A stretch of DNA of 64,000 nucleotides from CG2-30-46-19 sp034414555 (GCA_034414555.1 DAOUMA010000003.1:122329-186328); one strand, 5' to 3'; positions 8,670 through 17,496 are shown, numbered from the stretch's first letter. Numbers and translations: made by a program. Notes: generated by a model not told the origin, from the sequence alone.

Positions 8670-9905
8670 TTATTTTGCTGCTTGAGCTGCAGCTAAAGCC
8701 TTCTCTATAGATACCGGCGAAAGCGGCCTGGGCATTCCCAAACCATACCACGCAATGATGTTCTTCTGTATCTCATTGGTCCCCATAGAGATGGTCAGTA
8801 CAAAAGCGGTCTGATACAAGCTTTCCCAGAAACCTCCCTGGCGTGCCCACCTGGAAGCCTTAACTTGACCATAGGAGCCCAATATATCACTTCCGAGAGC
8901 GCCCAGACGCTCAAATAGGTCGCCTATGAACACCTTCATTGCTGATGATTCAAATAGCGCCGCCACCTGATTTCTATTTTGTTGATCCGCTATGTAATAC
9001 GCCAGAGTACGAGATGCCTCGATTTCGGTAGCCACCTCAGCAAGCTTATCGCGAATAATTGGGTCCTGTGCTAGAGGCTTACCGCCCACTTTTGTCTCAT
9101 TGCAATACTCCACTAACGTTTCCAGCATCCGCCGCACTGCCGAGACAGCCAGCACATTAGACCTTTCAAAATTAACCAGTGTCTGACTGACTGTCCACCC
9201 ATCATTCTCCTTCCCAACAATCTGGTCCGCAGGGACATGCACATCATCAAAGAAGACCTCATTATACATATGCATCCGGTTCAGATATTCAAGAGGATTT
9301 ATGGTAATCCCCGGTGTCTTCATGTCCATTAGTAAGAACGAAATGTTACGGCGTTTACGACCCTGGGGGTCGGTTCTGAACAAGCCAAAGCCCCAGTCAG
9401 CATTGTGAGCGTTTGTGGTCCAGGTCTTCTGACCATTAATGACATACTCTTTGTCCTTCCTTATCGCAGTAGCGGTGAGAGCTGCCAAATCTGAACCAGC
9501 ATTAGGCTCACTATACAGCTCACACCATAACACCTCCCCCCTTCCAATCGGAGGTAGAAATCTATCTTTCACTTCTTTGCTTCCCATAGCGATAAGCGTA
9601 GGGGCAAGCATCTCTATTCCAAAGATATCAACGCCAGGCAGACCGTAATATCCTCTGGCCTCACCGAAGAAGACACGGTCCATATGACTTCCTACCCCTC
9701 CATACTCAGCAGGCCAGCCAAGCCGAAGCCATCCCCGCTTGGCAAATTCCTTACGGCAACGCGTTACGTAAGGCTGGTTCGCTGTCTCAAAGTCGGCTTC
9801 TAGTCCCGTTATGAAATTCTCCGGCATTTCCTTGCTCAGTTCCTTGCAGCCATCGAAAAATTCCTTCCTCCTCTTCTCCTCTTCCGCCGAAAGTTTAAAG
9901 TCCAT
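8670..9905 (-). CDS. Acyl-CoA dehydrogenase, first subunit of a pair
   Basis: 411 aa acyl-CoA dehydrogenase. Motifs are WPAEYGGVGSHMDRVFFGEA, CELYSEPNAGSDLAAL (flavin/substrate loop), INGQKTWTTNAH, and the C-terminal ISMGTNEIQKNIIA. In MCAD-type enzymes the residue before GT is the catalytic glutamate; here it is methionine, so any catalytic base must come from elsewhere or from the partner subunit. A strong Shine-Dalgarno (AAGGAGGG) precedes the ATG. It is the first gene of a two-gene leftward operon. Confidence 0.9.
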   Translation of the reverse strand: MDFKLSAEEEKRRKEFFDGCKELSKEMPENFITGLEADFETANQPYVTRCRKEFAKRGWLRLGWPAEYGGVGSHMDRVFFGEARGYYGLPGVDIFGIEMLAPTLIAMGSKEVKDRFLPPIGRGEVLWCELYSEPNAGSDLAALTATAIRKDKEYVINGQKTWTTNAHNADWGFGLFRTDPQGRKRRNISFLLMDMKTPGITINPLEYLNRMHMYNEVFFDDVHVPADQIVGKENDGWTVSQTLVNFERSNVLAVSAVRRMLETLVEYCNETKVGGKPLAQDPIIRDKLAEVATEIEASRTLAYYIADQQNRNQVAALFESSAMKVFIGDLFERLGALGSDILGSYGQVKASRWARQGGFWESLYQTAFVLTISMGTNEIQKNIIAWYGLGMPRPLSPVSIEKALAAAQAAK

Positions 9906-10057
9906 CTTTAACCCTCCTTTCTGAATTTATTCCGTAAAATATTTTGCGACTTGTTTCCCTTTATTTTCTGAGATGACCACACTATTTTCTCCACCCGCAA
10001 TACCCCAAACTGCTAAATTTTACAACCCCCTGTCCATCAAGTCAACATCAATTGCGA

Positions 10058-10161
10058 AGAGTGTTTACCACCCTTACCCCCTTTATCCCCCTCTCTTACC
10101 TGCACTCCCCCTTCCCTTGCTAAGGGAAGGGGGTCAGGGGGATAGGTTGCTAAACAATCTC
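10058..10161 (-). repeat. MITE-like element, copy 1 (short form)
   Basis: About 104 bases bounded by GAGTGTTTAC on the left and, on the opposite strand, GAGATTGTTTAGCAACC on the right. It holds an internal palindrome (CTTCCCTTGCTAAGGGAAGG). It is shorter than copies 2-4 because one of the two internal stem-loops is missing. It ends about 42 bases before mtnA. Confidence 0.75.
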
Positions 10162-10202
10162 ATTGCATCTGCTTGTTCAGCGTTATAGTATTTACCAGAC
10201 CG

Positions 10203-11228
10203 ATGACCATAAAAGCTATACAATGGCTCGATAATAAGATAAGGATTCTGGACCAGAGCAAGCTCCCTCAACAGCAAGTCTTCATTGACCTATCCGATTA
10301 CCAGGATGTCGTTTCGGCTATTAAAACGATGCAAATTCGTGGCGCGCCCGCCATCGGCGTCGCTGCCGCCTACGGAATCGCCCTGGGTGTGCAGCAGATA
10401 AAGACGGAAAATAAAGACCACTTTATTAACGAGTTTGGCAAAATCTTGCAAGCCTTCGCCACCGCCAGGCCTACCGCAGCCAACCTCTTTCACGCCATTG
10501 ATAGAATGCAAAAAGCTGCCCGGGGTAATGATGTTCCCGAGATAAAAAAGTCGCTGATTGATGAGGCGAAACAAATCCACCGTTATGAAATAGAGGCAAC
10601 CACGAAGCTCAGTCAACTGGGCGCTGAGCTTATTCAAGACGGCTTCACCATCCTCACCCACTGCAATGCTGGACCTTTAGCCACTGCCGGCTATGGCACT
10701 GCCCTTGGGGTAATTAAAGCGGCTAAGGAGCAAGGAAAGAGGGTAAGCGTAATCGCCACCGAAACTCGTCCCCTGCTGCAGGGAGCCAGGCTCACTGCCT
10801 GGGAGTTAAAGCAAGAAAATATCCCGGTAACATTAATCACCGACTCCATGGCAGGCTATTTTATGAAGCAGGGCAAAATAAACTGCGTTATCGTCGGCGC
10901 CGATAGAATCGCCGCCAATGGCGATGTCGCCAACAAGATTGGCACCTACACCCTGGCAGTGCTGGCTAAAGAAAATAGCATCCCCTTCTATGTTGCTTGC
11001 CCCACCAGCACCATTGACTCTTCTCTAGCATCCGGAGCAGAAATCCCCATTGAGCAGCGTAGCCCTGAAGAGGTAACCCATATCCAGGGAATATCTATCG
11101 CCCCGGAGGGCGTAAATGCCGCCAACCCTGCCTTCGATATAACCCCCCATAAATACATAACCGCCATCATCACCGAGAGGGGCATAATAAAGGAGCCCTT
11201 CGCTAGAAGACTAAGAAAGAAGCAGTAA
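10203..11228 (+). CDS. mtnA: S-methyl-5-thioribose-1-phosphate isomerase
   Basis: Aldose-ketose isomerase of the methionine salvage pathway, related to eIF2B alpha; 341 aa from the ATG at 10203. Signature segments are MQIRGAPAIGVAAAYG, the catalytic cysteine in THCNAGPLATAGYGTALG, the catalytic aspartate in VGADRIAANGDVANKIGTY, and NPAFDITPHKYITAI near the C-terminus. The frame is open ten codons further upstream, but MTIKAIQW matches the family start. No strong Shine-Dalgarno is visible. A MITE-like repeat ends 42 bases upstream and may have affected its expression. It links to mtnP at 30967. Confidence 0.95.
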   Translation: MTIKAIQWLDNKIRILDQSKLPQQQVFIDLSDYQDVVSAIKTMQIRGAPAIGVAAAYGIALGVQQIKTENKDHFINEFGKILQAFATARPTAANLFHAIDRMQKAARGNDVPEIKKSLIDEAKQIHRYEIEATTKLSQLGAELIQDGFTILTHCNAGPLATAGYGTALGVIKAAKEQGKRVSVIATETRPLLQGARLTAWELKQENIPVTLITDSMAGYFMKQGKINCVIVGADRIAANGDVANKIGTYTLAVLAKENSIPFYVACPTSTIDSSLASGAEIPIEQRSPEEVTHIQGISIAPEGVNAANPAFDITPHKYITAIITERGIIKEPFARRLRKKQ

Positions 11229-11240
11229 ACACCTTTAAGG

Positions 11241-11246
11241 TATAAT
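11241..11246 (+). promoter_or_regulatory. Candidate -10 box placed for a leaderless mRNA
   Basis: A perfect TATAAT ends 6 bases before the ATG of the restriction-modification gene (11253). Transcription would then begin at or next to the start codon. No good -35 box is visible at the expected spacing and no Shine-Dalgarno is seen, so this is only suggestive. Confidence 0.35.
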
Positions 11247-11252
11247 AATGGT

Positions 11253-14216
11253 ATGACCATAACACAAGAGCAGGCTCGCCAAGAAGTAGCCAAACTGGTT
11301 GCCAAATATCAAGGTCTAACTGCTACAGCTATCAAGAAGTATACTGAAGCCGATACCCGCCGTGTTTTCATCATGCCGTTATTCCAAGCGCTGGGCTGGG
11401 ACGTATACAGCCGAGAGGAAGTGGCCGAGGAAGTTAAAGCAGCTACTGGGCGGGTAGATTACGTTTTTAAACTACGTGGAGTGTCCCAATTCTATTTAGA
11501 AGCTAAGGCATTGCGTGCCGAGTTGACCAAGCCCGAATATGTCAAGCAAGCGATTACCTATGCTTACAATAAAGGAATTACATGGGCGGTCCTTACCGAC
11601 TTTGAGGGATTACAGCTCTATAATGCTCAGAAAGGTAGCCTTTTTATAAATCTTTCCTATGATAACTACCTGAAGAATTTTGATGACCTATGGCTTTTAT
11701 CTCGGGAATCGTTAGAGAACAACATATTGAATGAGAAGGCTGAAAAATATGGAGCCCTTCTTCCAAGACTAGGGATAGAACAGCGACTTTATAACCAGCT
11801 CCGCCAGTGGCGTGAAGACCTCTTTACCCAGCTTTACCGCTACAATCCAAACCTGAGTTTCAACCAAGTAGATGAAATCATCCAACGATTCTTCAATCGG
11901 CTCGTCTTTATTCGCACTTGTGAAGATAGGAGAATAGAGAACAAAGTCTTACTCGGTGCCGTGCATGAATGGCGCAGTGGTGGGTGCAAAGGGGAACTCA
12001 TCGAAACATTGCGTCGCATCTTTCGAAATTTTGATGGCTACTATGATAGTGACCTCTTTGAAATTCATCTTACCGACCAGGTCTTTATTGAAAGCACTAT
12101 CATCGAGAGCATCATCAATGGGTTGTATGAAATTCCGGGAGGCATGGCTAGTTATGATTTCTCCCTTATTGACGCTGATGTGCTTGGTGCAGTTTACGAG
12201 CAATATCTGGGACACGTAGCCACCGTAGTTAAACAGCGAGCAAAGGAAGCACAAATTCGCATGGATTTAGGGTACCCTGTAGGCCCAACATTTGAACTTA
12301 CCGCTAAGAAAGAACGACGCAAAGAGCATGGCATTTACTATACTCCCCGATTTATAACCAACTATATAGTCAAGGAAACCGTGGGGCATTTCCTTGAGGA
12401 GCACAACTACAATGAAATACTCAATATGAAGATTCTAGATCCAGCCTGCGGCTCAGGCTCTTTTCTAATTCGTGCTTATGATGAACTCTTAAATTACCAT
12501 GCTTACAGGCGCAGTAAGTCCGTTCCCGAGCTTGACCAGTATGAGCGCTTGCCTATTCTTACAAGAAACATTTTTGGCGTTGACCTGGATATGCAAGCTG
12601 TTGAAATAGCCCGCCTGAATCTTCTGTTGCGAAGCTTGGCAAAGCGGGAGACTCTACCCAGCCTTGCTGACAACATTCGCCAGGGCAACTCTCTTATCTC
12701 AGGTACCGAAGAAGAGCTTAAAAGCTATTTTGGCGATAACTGGCGAGAAAAGAAGCCCTTCAACTGGGAGCAAGAGTTTAAGGACATTATGGCTAAGGGT
12801 GGCTTTGATGCGGTGATTGGTAATCCACCGTACGTGAGGATACAAACATTACCTCGGGATGAAGCCGCTTACTATAGAGAGCAATATAGGGCTGCCTTTG
12901 GTTCTTTTGATATCTATATACTTTTCCTAGAATGGGCAATTAAGCTGCTTAAACCAAGCGGGCGACTTGGCTTTATCACCTCAGGAAAGTTTCTGAAGGC
13001 AGATTACGGTAAGAGAATTCAGCAACTACTGCATCAGAGTTGTACCGTGGAGAGTATTATAGACTTGTCAGCCCAACAAGTATTCGCAGAGGCAACAACT
13101 TATCCCGTCATAATCGTGCTCAAGAAAGGTACTGAGGACAAATTACTCCGCTACACTTTTATTCCCGCAGACGTTGACCTCTCCAAAACGACCCAACCAA
13201 TAGACGCCTCAATACTGCCAACCACCACAACAAATCAAGAGGCTGTAGTCAAGGGAATATGGCCGCCTGTGGCAATCTCGGATACCCTGCTCACAAAGCT
13301 TGCCCAAAACACAGTGCCGCTGGGAGAATTATCTGCAAGAGTTTTTCAAGGCCTTGTGACCGGTGCCGATAGAGTTTATGTATTGGAAAAGCGCAGCGAG
13401 CCCAGCGAGGGCATAATCAAACTCTACTCTCGCCCCTTAGACCGAGAATTGGGGGTCGAACCTGACATATTCAAGCCTTTACTGATGGGCAGAGACATTG
13501 AGCGTTATGGTCACCCTACCCCTAACCAACTGCTCCTCTTTCCTTATAAAGTTGCGGAGGGAAAGGCTGAGCTTATAGCACCCCAGGAATTTGCCTCCGC
13601 CTACCCCAAATGCTGGGAATATTTACTCCAAAACAGAGAAACACTAGAGAATAGAGAGCGAGGCAAGATGCAACACGAAAAGTGGTATGCCTTTGGTCGC
13701 ACGCAGAATCTTGCTCTTCACGATTGCCGCAAGATTATGACCGGCGTGCTAGCTAGCAAAAGCCGGTTCACCTTTGACGAGGAGGGTGTCTTCTATTTCA
13801 TGGGTGGCGGCAACGCTGGGGGTTATGGTATTACTCTAAAATCGGATGCTAAGGAGAACTACCTATATATCCTTGGTTTACTAAATTCAGCGCTACTTGA
13901 TTTCAATCTCAAAAGAATAAGCAGCCCCTTCCGAGGTGGTTTCTTCTCCTACGCTCGCCGCTACATAGAAAAACTTCCCATCCACCGTATTGACTTTGAT
14001 AACCCCGCTGAAAAGAAGATGCATGATAACTTAGTAGCCCTAGTGGATAGGATGTTGGAGCTAAATAAACGCCTGGCACCTATCCGCAACACGCCTTGCA
14101 ACGAGCGTGACGAACTTCTTAGAGAAATAAAGCGCACCGATAGTGAGATAGATAATCTTGTCTATGACCTTTACGGTTTGGCTGAGGAAGAGAGAAAGAT
14201 AGTAAAAGGAGGCTGA
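11253..14216 (+). CDS. Type IIG restriction-modification enzyme (Eco57I/TaqI-C type)
   Basis: 987 aa single-chain restriction endonuclease and N6-adenine methyltransferase. The N-terminal nuclease part carries a PD-(D/E)xK core, GRVDYVF...FYLEAKAL (about residues 66-87). A helical linker follows. The methylase has motif I DPACGSGSFLIRAY (about residue 396) and motif IV NPPYVR (about residue 524). The C-terminal third has TaqI-C/specificity features, including GRDIERYG and FMGGGNAGGYGI. With cleavage, methylation and recognition in one chain, no separate S subunit is needed. It opens an accessory island with the TcmP and radical SAM genes. The recognition site cannot be read from sequence. Confidence 0.9.
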   Translation: MTITQEQARQEVAKLVAKYQGLTATAIKKYTEADTRRVFIMPLFQALGWDVYSREEVAEEVKAATGRVDYVFKLRGVSQFYLEAKALRAELTKPEYVKQAITYAYNKGITWAVLTDFEGLQLYNAQKGSLFINLSYDNYLKNFDDLWLLSRESLENNILNEKAEKYGALLPRLGIEQRLYNQLRQWREDLFTQLYRYNPNLSFNQVDEIIQRFFNRLVFIRTCEDRRIENKVLLGAVHEWRSGGCKGELIETLRRIFRNFDGYYDSDLFEIHLTDQVFIESTIIESIINGLYEIPGGMASYDFSLIDADVLGAVYEQYLGHVATVVKQRAKEAQIRMDLGYPVGPTFELTAKKERRKEHGIYYTPRFITNYIVKETVGHFLEEHNYNEILNMKILDPACGSGSFLIRAYDELLNYHAYRRSKSVPELDQYERLPILTRNIFGVDLDMQAVEIARLNLLLRSLAKRETLPSLADNIRQGNSLISGTEEELKSYFGDNWREKKPFNWEQEFKDIMAKGGFDAVIGNPPYVRIQTLPRDEAAYYREQYRAAFGSFDIYILFLEWAIKLLKPSGRLGFITSGKFLKADYGKRIQQLLHQSCTVESIIDLSAQQVFAEATTYPVIIVLKKGTEDKLLRYTFIPADVDLSKTTQPIDASILPTTTTNQEAVVKGIWPPVAISDTLLTKLAQNTVPLGELSARVFQGLVTGADRVYVLEKRSEPSEGIIKLYSRPLDRELGVEPDIFKPLLMGRDIERYGHPTPNQLLLFPYKVAEGKAELIAPQEFASAYPKCWEYLLQNRETLENRERGKMQHEKWYAFGRTQNLALHDCRKIMTGVLASKSRFTFDEEGVFYFMGGGNAGGYGITLKSDAKENYLYILGLLNSALLDFNLKRISSPFRGGFFSYARRYIEKLPIHRIDFDNPAEKKMHDNLVALVDRMLELNKRLAPIRNTPCNERDELLREIKRTDSEIDNLVYDLYGLAEEERKIVKGG

Positions 14217-14273
14217 AAGCTTCTTGCTAAGAGCGGGGTTAAGAATCAAGATAATGCACAAAGAGGTATTCTG

Positions 14274-15086
14274 ATGCCTACTGGAGATTTCGCTGCTGGG
14301 TCTGACGGTAAACTTGTAATTAAAGCGGGCCCTTGGGCCAAAGATAAGCTATTCTATATTAAGCGATACTGCTACATCCTCAATGCCGGCATGAAAAATA
14401 AATGGCCGATTCGAACCTATATAGACCTATTTGCTGGGCCGGGGAGATGCCTTATTGAGGGAACAAAGGAGGAAATCGACGGATCCTCACTCATAGCCTT
14501 GAAGTGCAAAGTGCCATTCACACACTATTTCTTCAATGATATAGAACCTCGTCTCATTGAATCCCTTCAGGCACGAGCAAAATCATTTGATTCTGCGACT
14601 ATCAGTTACTTCAGTAGAAATTGCAATGAGCTCATAGATGACTTATTACGGAAGTTGCCGTCCGATTCTTTAGACTTCTGCTTTATCGACCCAACTAATT
14701 GGCAGATCAAATTTGATTCTATGCGAAGGCTTACAGCGAAAAGGCAGATGGACCTTGCTGTAACCTTCCACGTTGGAGCCATGAAGAGAACCGCTAGTAC
14801 GCCTCCACAGGATTTGTTGGATTTCTTCCCTGACTCCAACTGGCAGCAAGAATATAAGGAGGCTAGGAAAGTACACAGACCGACAGGCCGCATACTACTG
14901 GAAGCTTACGAACGAGGATTAAGGGACTTGGGCTACCATGCTATAAAAGACTATGTGCTCGAGACAAATAGAAGGAAGGTGCCACTGTATCACTTAATAT
15001 TTGCTAGTAAGCATCCCAAAGGTGCGGAGTTTTGGGACAAAATTGCTTGTCGCTCCGAAACGGGGCAGATGAGAATGGTATGGTAA
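14274..15086 (+). CDS. Three-Cys-motif partner protein (TcmP-like)
   Basis: 270 aa. The N-terminus has a methyltransferase-like Rossmann signature, YIDLFAGPGRCLIEG (from residue 49), then an acidic strand FNDIE, FIDPTNW (about residue 139), and a C-terminal LIFASKHPKGAEFWDKI segment. These match the TcmP family (TIGR04474). From established knowledge that family is named for its gene neighbour, a protein with a three-cysteine radical-SAM-like motif; exactly such a gene follows 33 bases downstream. The function is not established; DNA or nucleotide modification or phage defence is inference. A Shine-Dalgarno (AAGAGG) precedes the ATG by about 8 bases. Confidence 0.8.
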   Translation: MPTGDFAAGSDGKLVIKAGPWAKDKLFYIKRYCYILNAGMKNKWPIRTYIDLFAGPGRCLIEGTKEEIDGSSLIALKCKVPFTHYFFNDIEPRLIESLQARAKSFDSATISYFSRNCNELIDDLLRKLPSDSLDFCFIDPTNWQIKFDSMRRLTAKRQMDLAVTFHVGAMKRTASTPPQDLLDFFPDSNWQQEYKEARKVHRPTGRILLEAYERGLRDLGYHAIKDYVLETNRRKVPLYHLIFASKHPKGAEFWDKIACRSETGQMRMVW

Positions 15087-15119
15087 TGTGATACGGGGAG
15101 GAATCGTTACAGCGGGAAA

Positions 15120-16079
15120 ATGCCTGGTTTAAGGATTGTTACTCGCGAATATCACTTATTCAACAGGTCCGAAATATCCTTAATTCAACAGGTCGGAGAT
15201 GGCTCAATTATCAAGAGATTTGATAAAACGCCTTCGCCTGTTAAGCAGACAAATGTTATATGTCCCCACTTCCTTGAATTGAAATGGGCTTACGGTTGCC
15301 CATTTGACTGTGCTTGGTGTTATCTCAAGGGCACCTTCAGATTCCGACCCACTAAAACTAAACCAGTGATTAAGGATTATAAGAAAACAGGGCTGCATGT
15401 AAGAGAATTTCTTAGCAAAGTAGATACTCCTGAAATACTTAATACAGGAGAAATAGCTGACTCTCTAATGTGGGAAGGCTCGAACAAGTCATTTTCCAAA
15501 TTTATTATTCCTATGTTCGAAGAACAAGATAGGCATAAAATACTGTTCGTTAGCAAGTCCGATAATATAAAGAATTTGCTGGAGATTAATCCTCACAATC
15601 AAGTAATTGCTAGCTTTAGCCTTAATGCAGACAACGTGGCCCAGAGATGGGAAAGAGGTGCCCCATCCGTTCATAGAAGGATTGAGGCTGGGCGAAAACT
15701 TAGCCAAGCAGGCTATGAAGTAAGGGTAAGGATTGACCCTATAGTGCCCGTAGAGGACTGGGAGACACATTATACAAAGCTCATTAACCAAATCTTCGCA
15801 AATTTTGTCCCAGCACGAATTACCCTGGGGTCGCTTCGGGGATTGCAGACTACCATCAACGGAGCTACAGATAAAAGCTGGCAGGAGTATCTAAAGGAAA
15901 ACTCTAACTGGGGAAAGAAGGTCGAATTTAATACTCGCTATGAAATATACGCCACAATCATTGACCTGCTAAAGCAAAGATACAACTACAAGGAAGTTGC
16001 TCTTTGCAAGGAAACACTGGCAGTGTGGGCAAATCTGGGGATGGACTACAGAAAGATTAAATGTAACTGCGTGTGGTAA
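15120..16079 (+). CDS. SPL-like radical SAM protein, three-Cys partner of TcmP
   Basis: 319 aa. A radical SAM cluster motif CPFDCAWC (C60, C64, C67; CX3CX2C) sits in WAYGCPFDCAWCYL, as in spore photoproduct lyase-like proteins. Other SPL-like segments are TGEIADSLMWEG, ASFSLNADNVAQRWERGAP and AGRKLSQAGYEVRVRIDPIV. An extra cysteine pair lies in the C-terminal tail KIKCNCVW. It follows the TcmP-like gene by 33 bases, and the two probably act together, perhaps in repair or modification of nucleic acid (inference). Its last 27 codons occur again as two detached copies downstream (16867-16953 and 17497-17558). Confidence 0.78.
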   Translation: MPGLRIVTREYHLFNRSEISLIQQVGDGSIIKRFDKTPSPVKQTNVICPHFLELKWAYGCPFDCAWCYLKGTFRFRPTKTKPVIKDYKKTGLHVREFLSKVDTPEILNTGEIADSLMWEGSNKSFSKFIIPMFEEQDRHKILFVSKSDNIKNLLEINPHNQVIASFSLNADNVAQRWERGAPSVHRRIEAGRKLSQAGYEVRVRIDPIVPVEDWETHYTKLINQIFANFVPARITLGSLRGLQTTINGATDKSWQEYLKENSNWGKKVEFNTRYEIYATIIDLLKQRYNYKEVALCKETLAVWANLGMDYRKIKCNCVW

Positions 16080-16095
16080 AGAATCAATTTCCCGC

Positions 16096-16137
16096 TTGTA
16101 ATGGAAATCGTTATCCGTTATAATCAATATGATCATA
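16096..16137 (+). promoter_or_regulatory. Promoter and palindromic operator of the Phd-PIN operon
   Basis: TTGTAA (16096-16101) and TATAAT (16119-16124) are separated by 17 bases, a good sigma70 promoter. A perfect 10-base palindrome TATGATCATA lies at 16128-16137, over the likely start of transcription and 20 bases before the antitoxin ATG. Phd-type antitoxins typically repress their own operon, so this palindrome is a plausible operator. Confidence 0.55.
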
Positions 16138-16156
16138 ACAACCATACGAGATTAAG

Positions 16157-16426
16157 ATGCTTAAGAAGATATCGGCACAGAAAGCAAGGCAAAGATTCGG
16201 GGAGTTGATGGATGAAGTTCGCCTCAGAGGAGATAAATATATTGTGGAGAGGGGAAATAAGCCCATGGTAGCGGTGATACCTGTGGAAGAATATGTCGCC
16301 TGGGGAAAGGTCAGGGAAAAGCTTTACGAGAAAATTGAGTCGCTAAGGGAAAGAAATCGAAGTGTAGACTCGGAAGTGCTGGAGGCCGAAATCAGGGAAG
16401 CGGTAGAGGCAGCAAGGCAAACTTGA
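16157..16426 (+). CDS. Phd/YefM-type antitoxin
   Basis: 89 aa. The N-terminal half (KKISAQKARQRFGELMDEV...YIVERGNKPMVAVIPVEEY) matches the Phd/YefM DNA-binding fold that represses the operon. The C-terminal half is charged and helical (KIESLRERNRSVDSEVLEAE), as expected for the toxin-binding tail. It precedes a PIN-domain toxin by 16 bases and has a promoter with a palindromic operator. It is the first gene of the first toxin-antitoxin cassette inserted behind the radical SAM gene. Confidence 0.85.
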   Translation: MLKKISAQKARQRFGELMDEVRLRGDKYIVERGNKPMVAVIPVEEYVAWGKVREKLYEKIESLRERNRSVDSEVLEAEIREAVEAARQT

Positions 16427-16442
16427 CCAGAGAATATTCCCT

Positions 16443-16865
16443 ATGCTCAGGATTGTTCTGGATGCTAATGTGTTTGTCAGCGCACTGATAAATCCCCGTG
16501 GCAAACCAGCCCAAATCCTCAATTATGTCTTTGACAATAAGATTCGCCTTTTTACTTCGCCATCTATCATTGAAGAGCTAGCGCGAGTTTTGAGCTACCC
16601 AAAGCTGGTGAAAAGACATGGGTTGGGGAAAGAAGAATTAAAGAAATTTGTCTCTGACCTGTTAAGCATCATGTCGCTCGTTGAGGGAAAGAAGGCAATC
16701 GAGGTGATAATGGAAGACCCTGCGGATAATAACTACTTGTCCTGCGCCGTAGATGCAAAGGCAGATTTCATCGTCTTTGGAGATATACATTTGCTGAATT
16801 TAAGAGAATATGAGGGAACACAAATTATCACACCAACCCAGTTCCTGGGAATGTTGGAAAAGTAG
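16443..16865 (+). CDS. PIN-domain toxin (COG1569-like ribonuclease)
   Basis: 140 aa. Acidic PIN residues are visible: D7 in VLDANVFVSAL, E44/E45 in SPSIIEELARVL, an aspartate in EDPADNNYLSCAVDAKAD and another in FGDIHLL. Proteins of this family are Mg-dependent endoribonucleases of toxin-antitoxin systems. It is paired with the Phd-type antitoxin just upstream. A duplicated 3' tail of the radical SAM gene starts one base after its stop codon. Confidence 0.85.
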   Translation: MLRIVLDANVFVSALINPRGKPAQILNYVFDNKIRLFTSPSIIEELARVLSYPKLVKRHGLGKEELKKFVSDLLSIMSLVEGKKAIEVIMEDPADNNYLSCAVDAKADFIVFGDIHLLNLREYEGTQIITPTQFLGMLEK

Positions 16866-16866
16866 G

Positions 16867-16953
16867 AAACTTGCCCTCTGGAAGGAAACCCTGGCAATGT
16901 GGGCAAAGCTAGGGATGGACTACAGGAAGATTAAGTGCAACTGCGTGTGGTGA
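16867..16953 (+). pseudogene. Detached 3' tail of a radical SAM gene, copy B
   Basis: The sequence translates to KLALWKETLAMWAKLGMDYR and then KIKCNCVW and a stop, matching the last 27 codons of the gene ending at 16079. Hand alignment gives 72 of 84 identical bases, with most differences at third codon positions. That pattern suggests the tail of a once-functional homologue rather than a fresh copy of the neighbour. No start codon or upstream part of the gene is present. Confidence 0.8.
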
Positions 16954-17006
16954 AAGGCACAACACCAAGCTATATGGTATACTGTCAGTAGCTTGAGGGT
17001 GATGTT

Positions 17007-17252
17007 ATGAAGGAAATATTTCTGGAGATTCAGCTAGAACCTTTACCTGAGGGAGGATTTTTAGCTACCAGCGAAGAGCTACCCGGGCTGGTAGCTCAAG
17101 GACGGACTGCCACAGAAACCGTGGAGATTGCCCAGGATGTGGCTCATAAGCTCATTGAGTCCTATCTGGAGCATGGTGACAAGCTCCCGCCCAAGCTCCA
17201 AGCTGCTGCTCCGGTGAGTGTCAAGATCCGCATTCCAGTGAGCATATCCTGA
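17007..17252 (+). CDS. HicB-family antitoxin
   Basis: 81 aa. The partial RNase H-like HicB fold is readable in FLEIQLEPLPEGGFLATSEE, LPGLVAQGRTATETVEIAQD and the following helix. No separate C-terminal DNA-binding domain is seen, so this is the short form. Its stop codon overlaps the start codon of hicA (TGATG). A TATACT box lies at 16978-16983, about 24 bases upstream of the ATG. Confidence 0.8.
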   Translation: MKEIFLEIQLEPLPEGGFLATSEELPGLVAQGRTATETVEIAQDVAHKLIESYLEHGDKLPPKLQAAAPVSVKIRIPVSIS

Positions 17253-17476
17253 TGGGAAGGCTGGCTGGATTTAGCACAGATGAAGTTATTCGTAAGTTGA
17301 GGCAGGGAGGCTTCGTCTTTGACCGCCAGGCAAAGGGAAGCCACGAAATATGGTGGAATCCTCAAACTCGTGCTCGCACTACAGTGCCTCACCATCCTGG
17401 TGACTTACCCGAAGGAACACTGCGGGCTATCCTGCGTCAGGCTAGACTAAGCGTAGAGGAATTCTTAGAGCTTTAA
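17252..17476 (+). CDS. HicA-family mRNA interferase toxin
   Basis: 74 aa, the usual HicA size. The dsRBD-like fold contains the catalytic histidine H31 in AKGSHEIWWN and the TVPHHPGDLPEGTLRAILRQ segment typical of the family. It is translationally coupled to the HicB antitoxin by a one-base overlap. This is the second toxin-antitoxin cassette; a further radical SAM tail copy follows it. Confidence 0.88.
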   Translation: MGRLAGFSTDEVIRKLRQGGFVFDRQAKGSHEIWWNPQTRARTTVPHHPGDLPEGTLRAILRQARLSVEEFLEL

Positions 17477-17496
17477 GGACAATAAACGAGAGGAAA

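Noticed and set aside
14217..14273. A separate specificity or nuclease gene after the type IIG enzyme
   Set aside because: Only 57 bases separate it from the TcmP-like gene, and the type IIG chain already contains nuclease, methylase and specificity regions.
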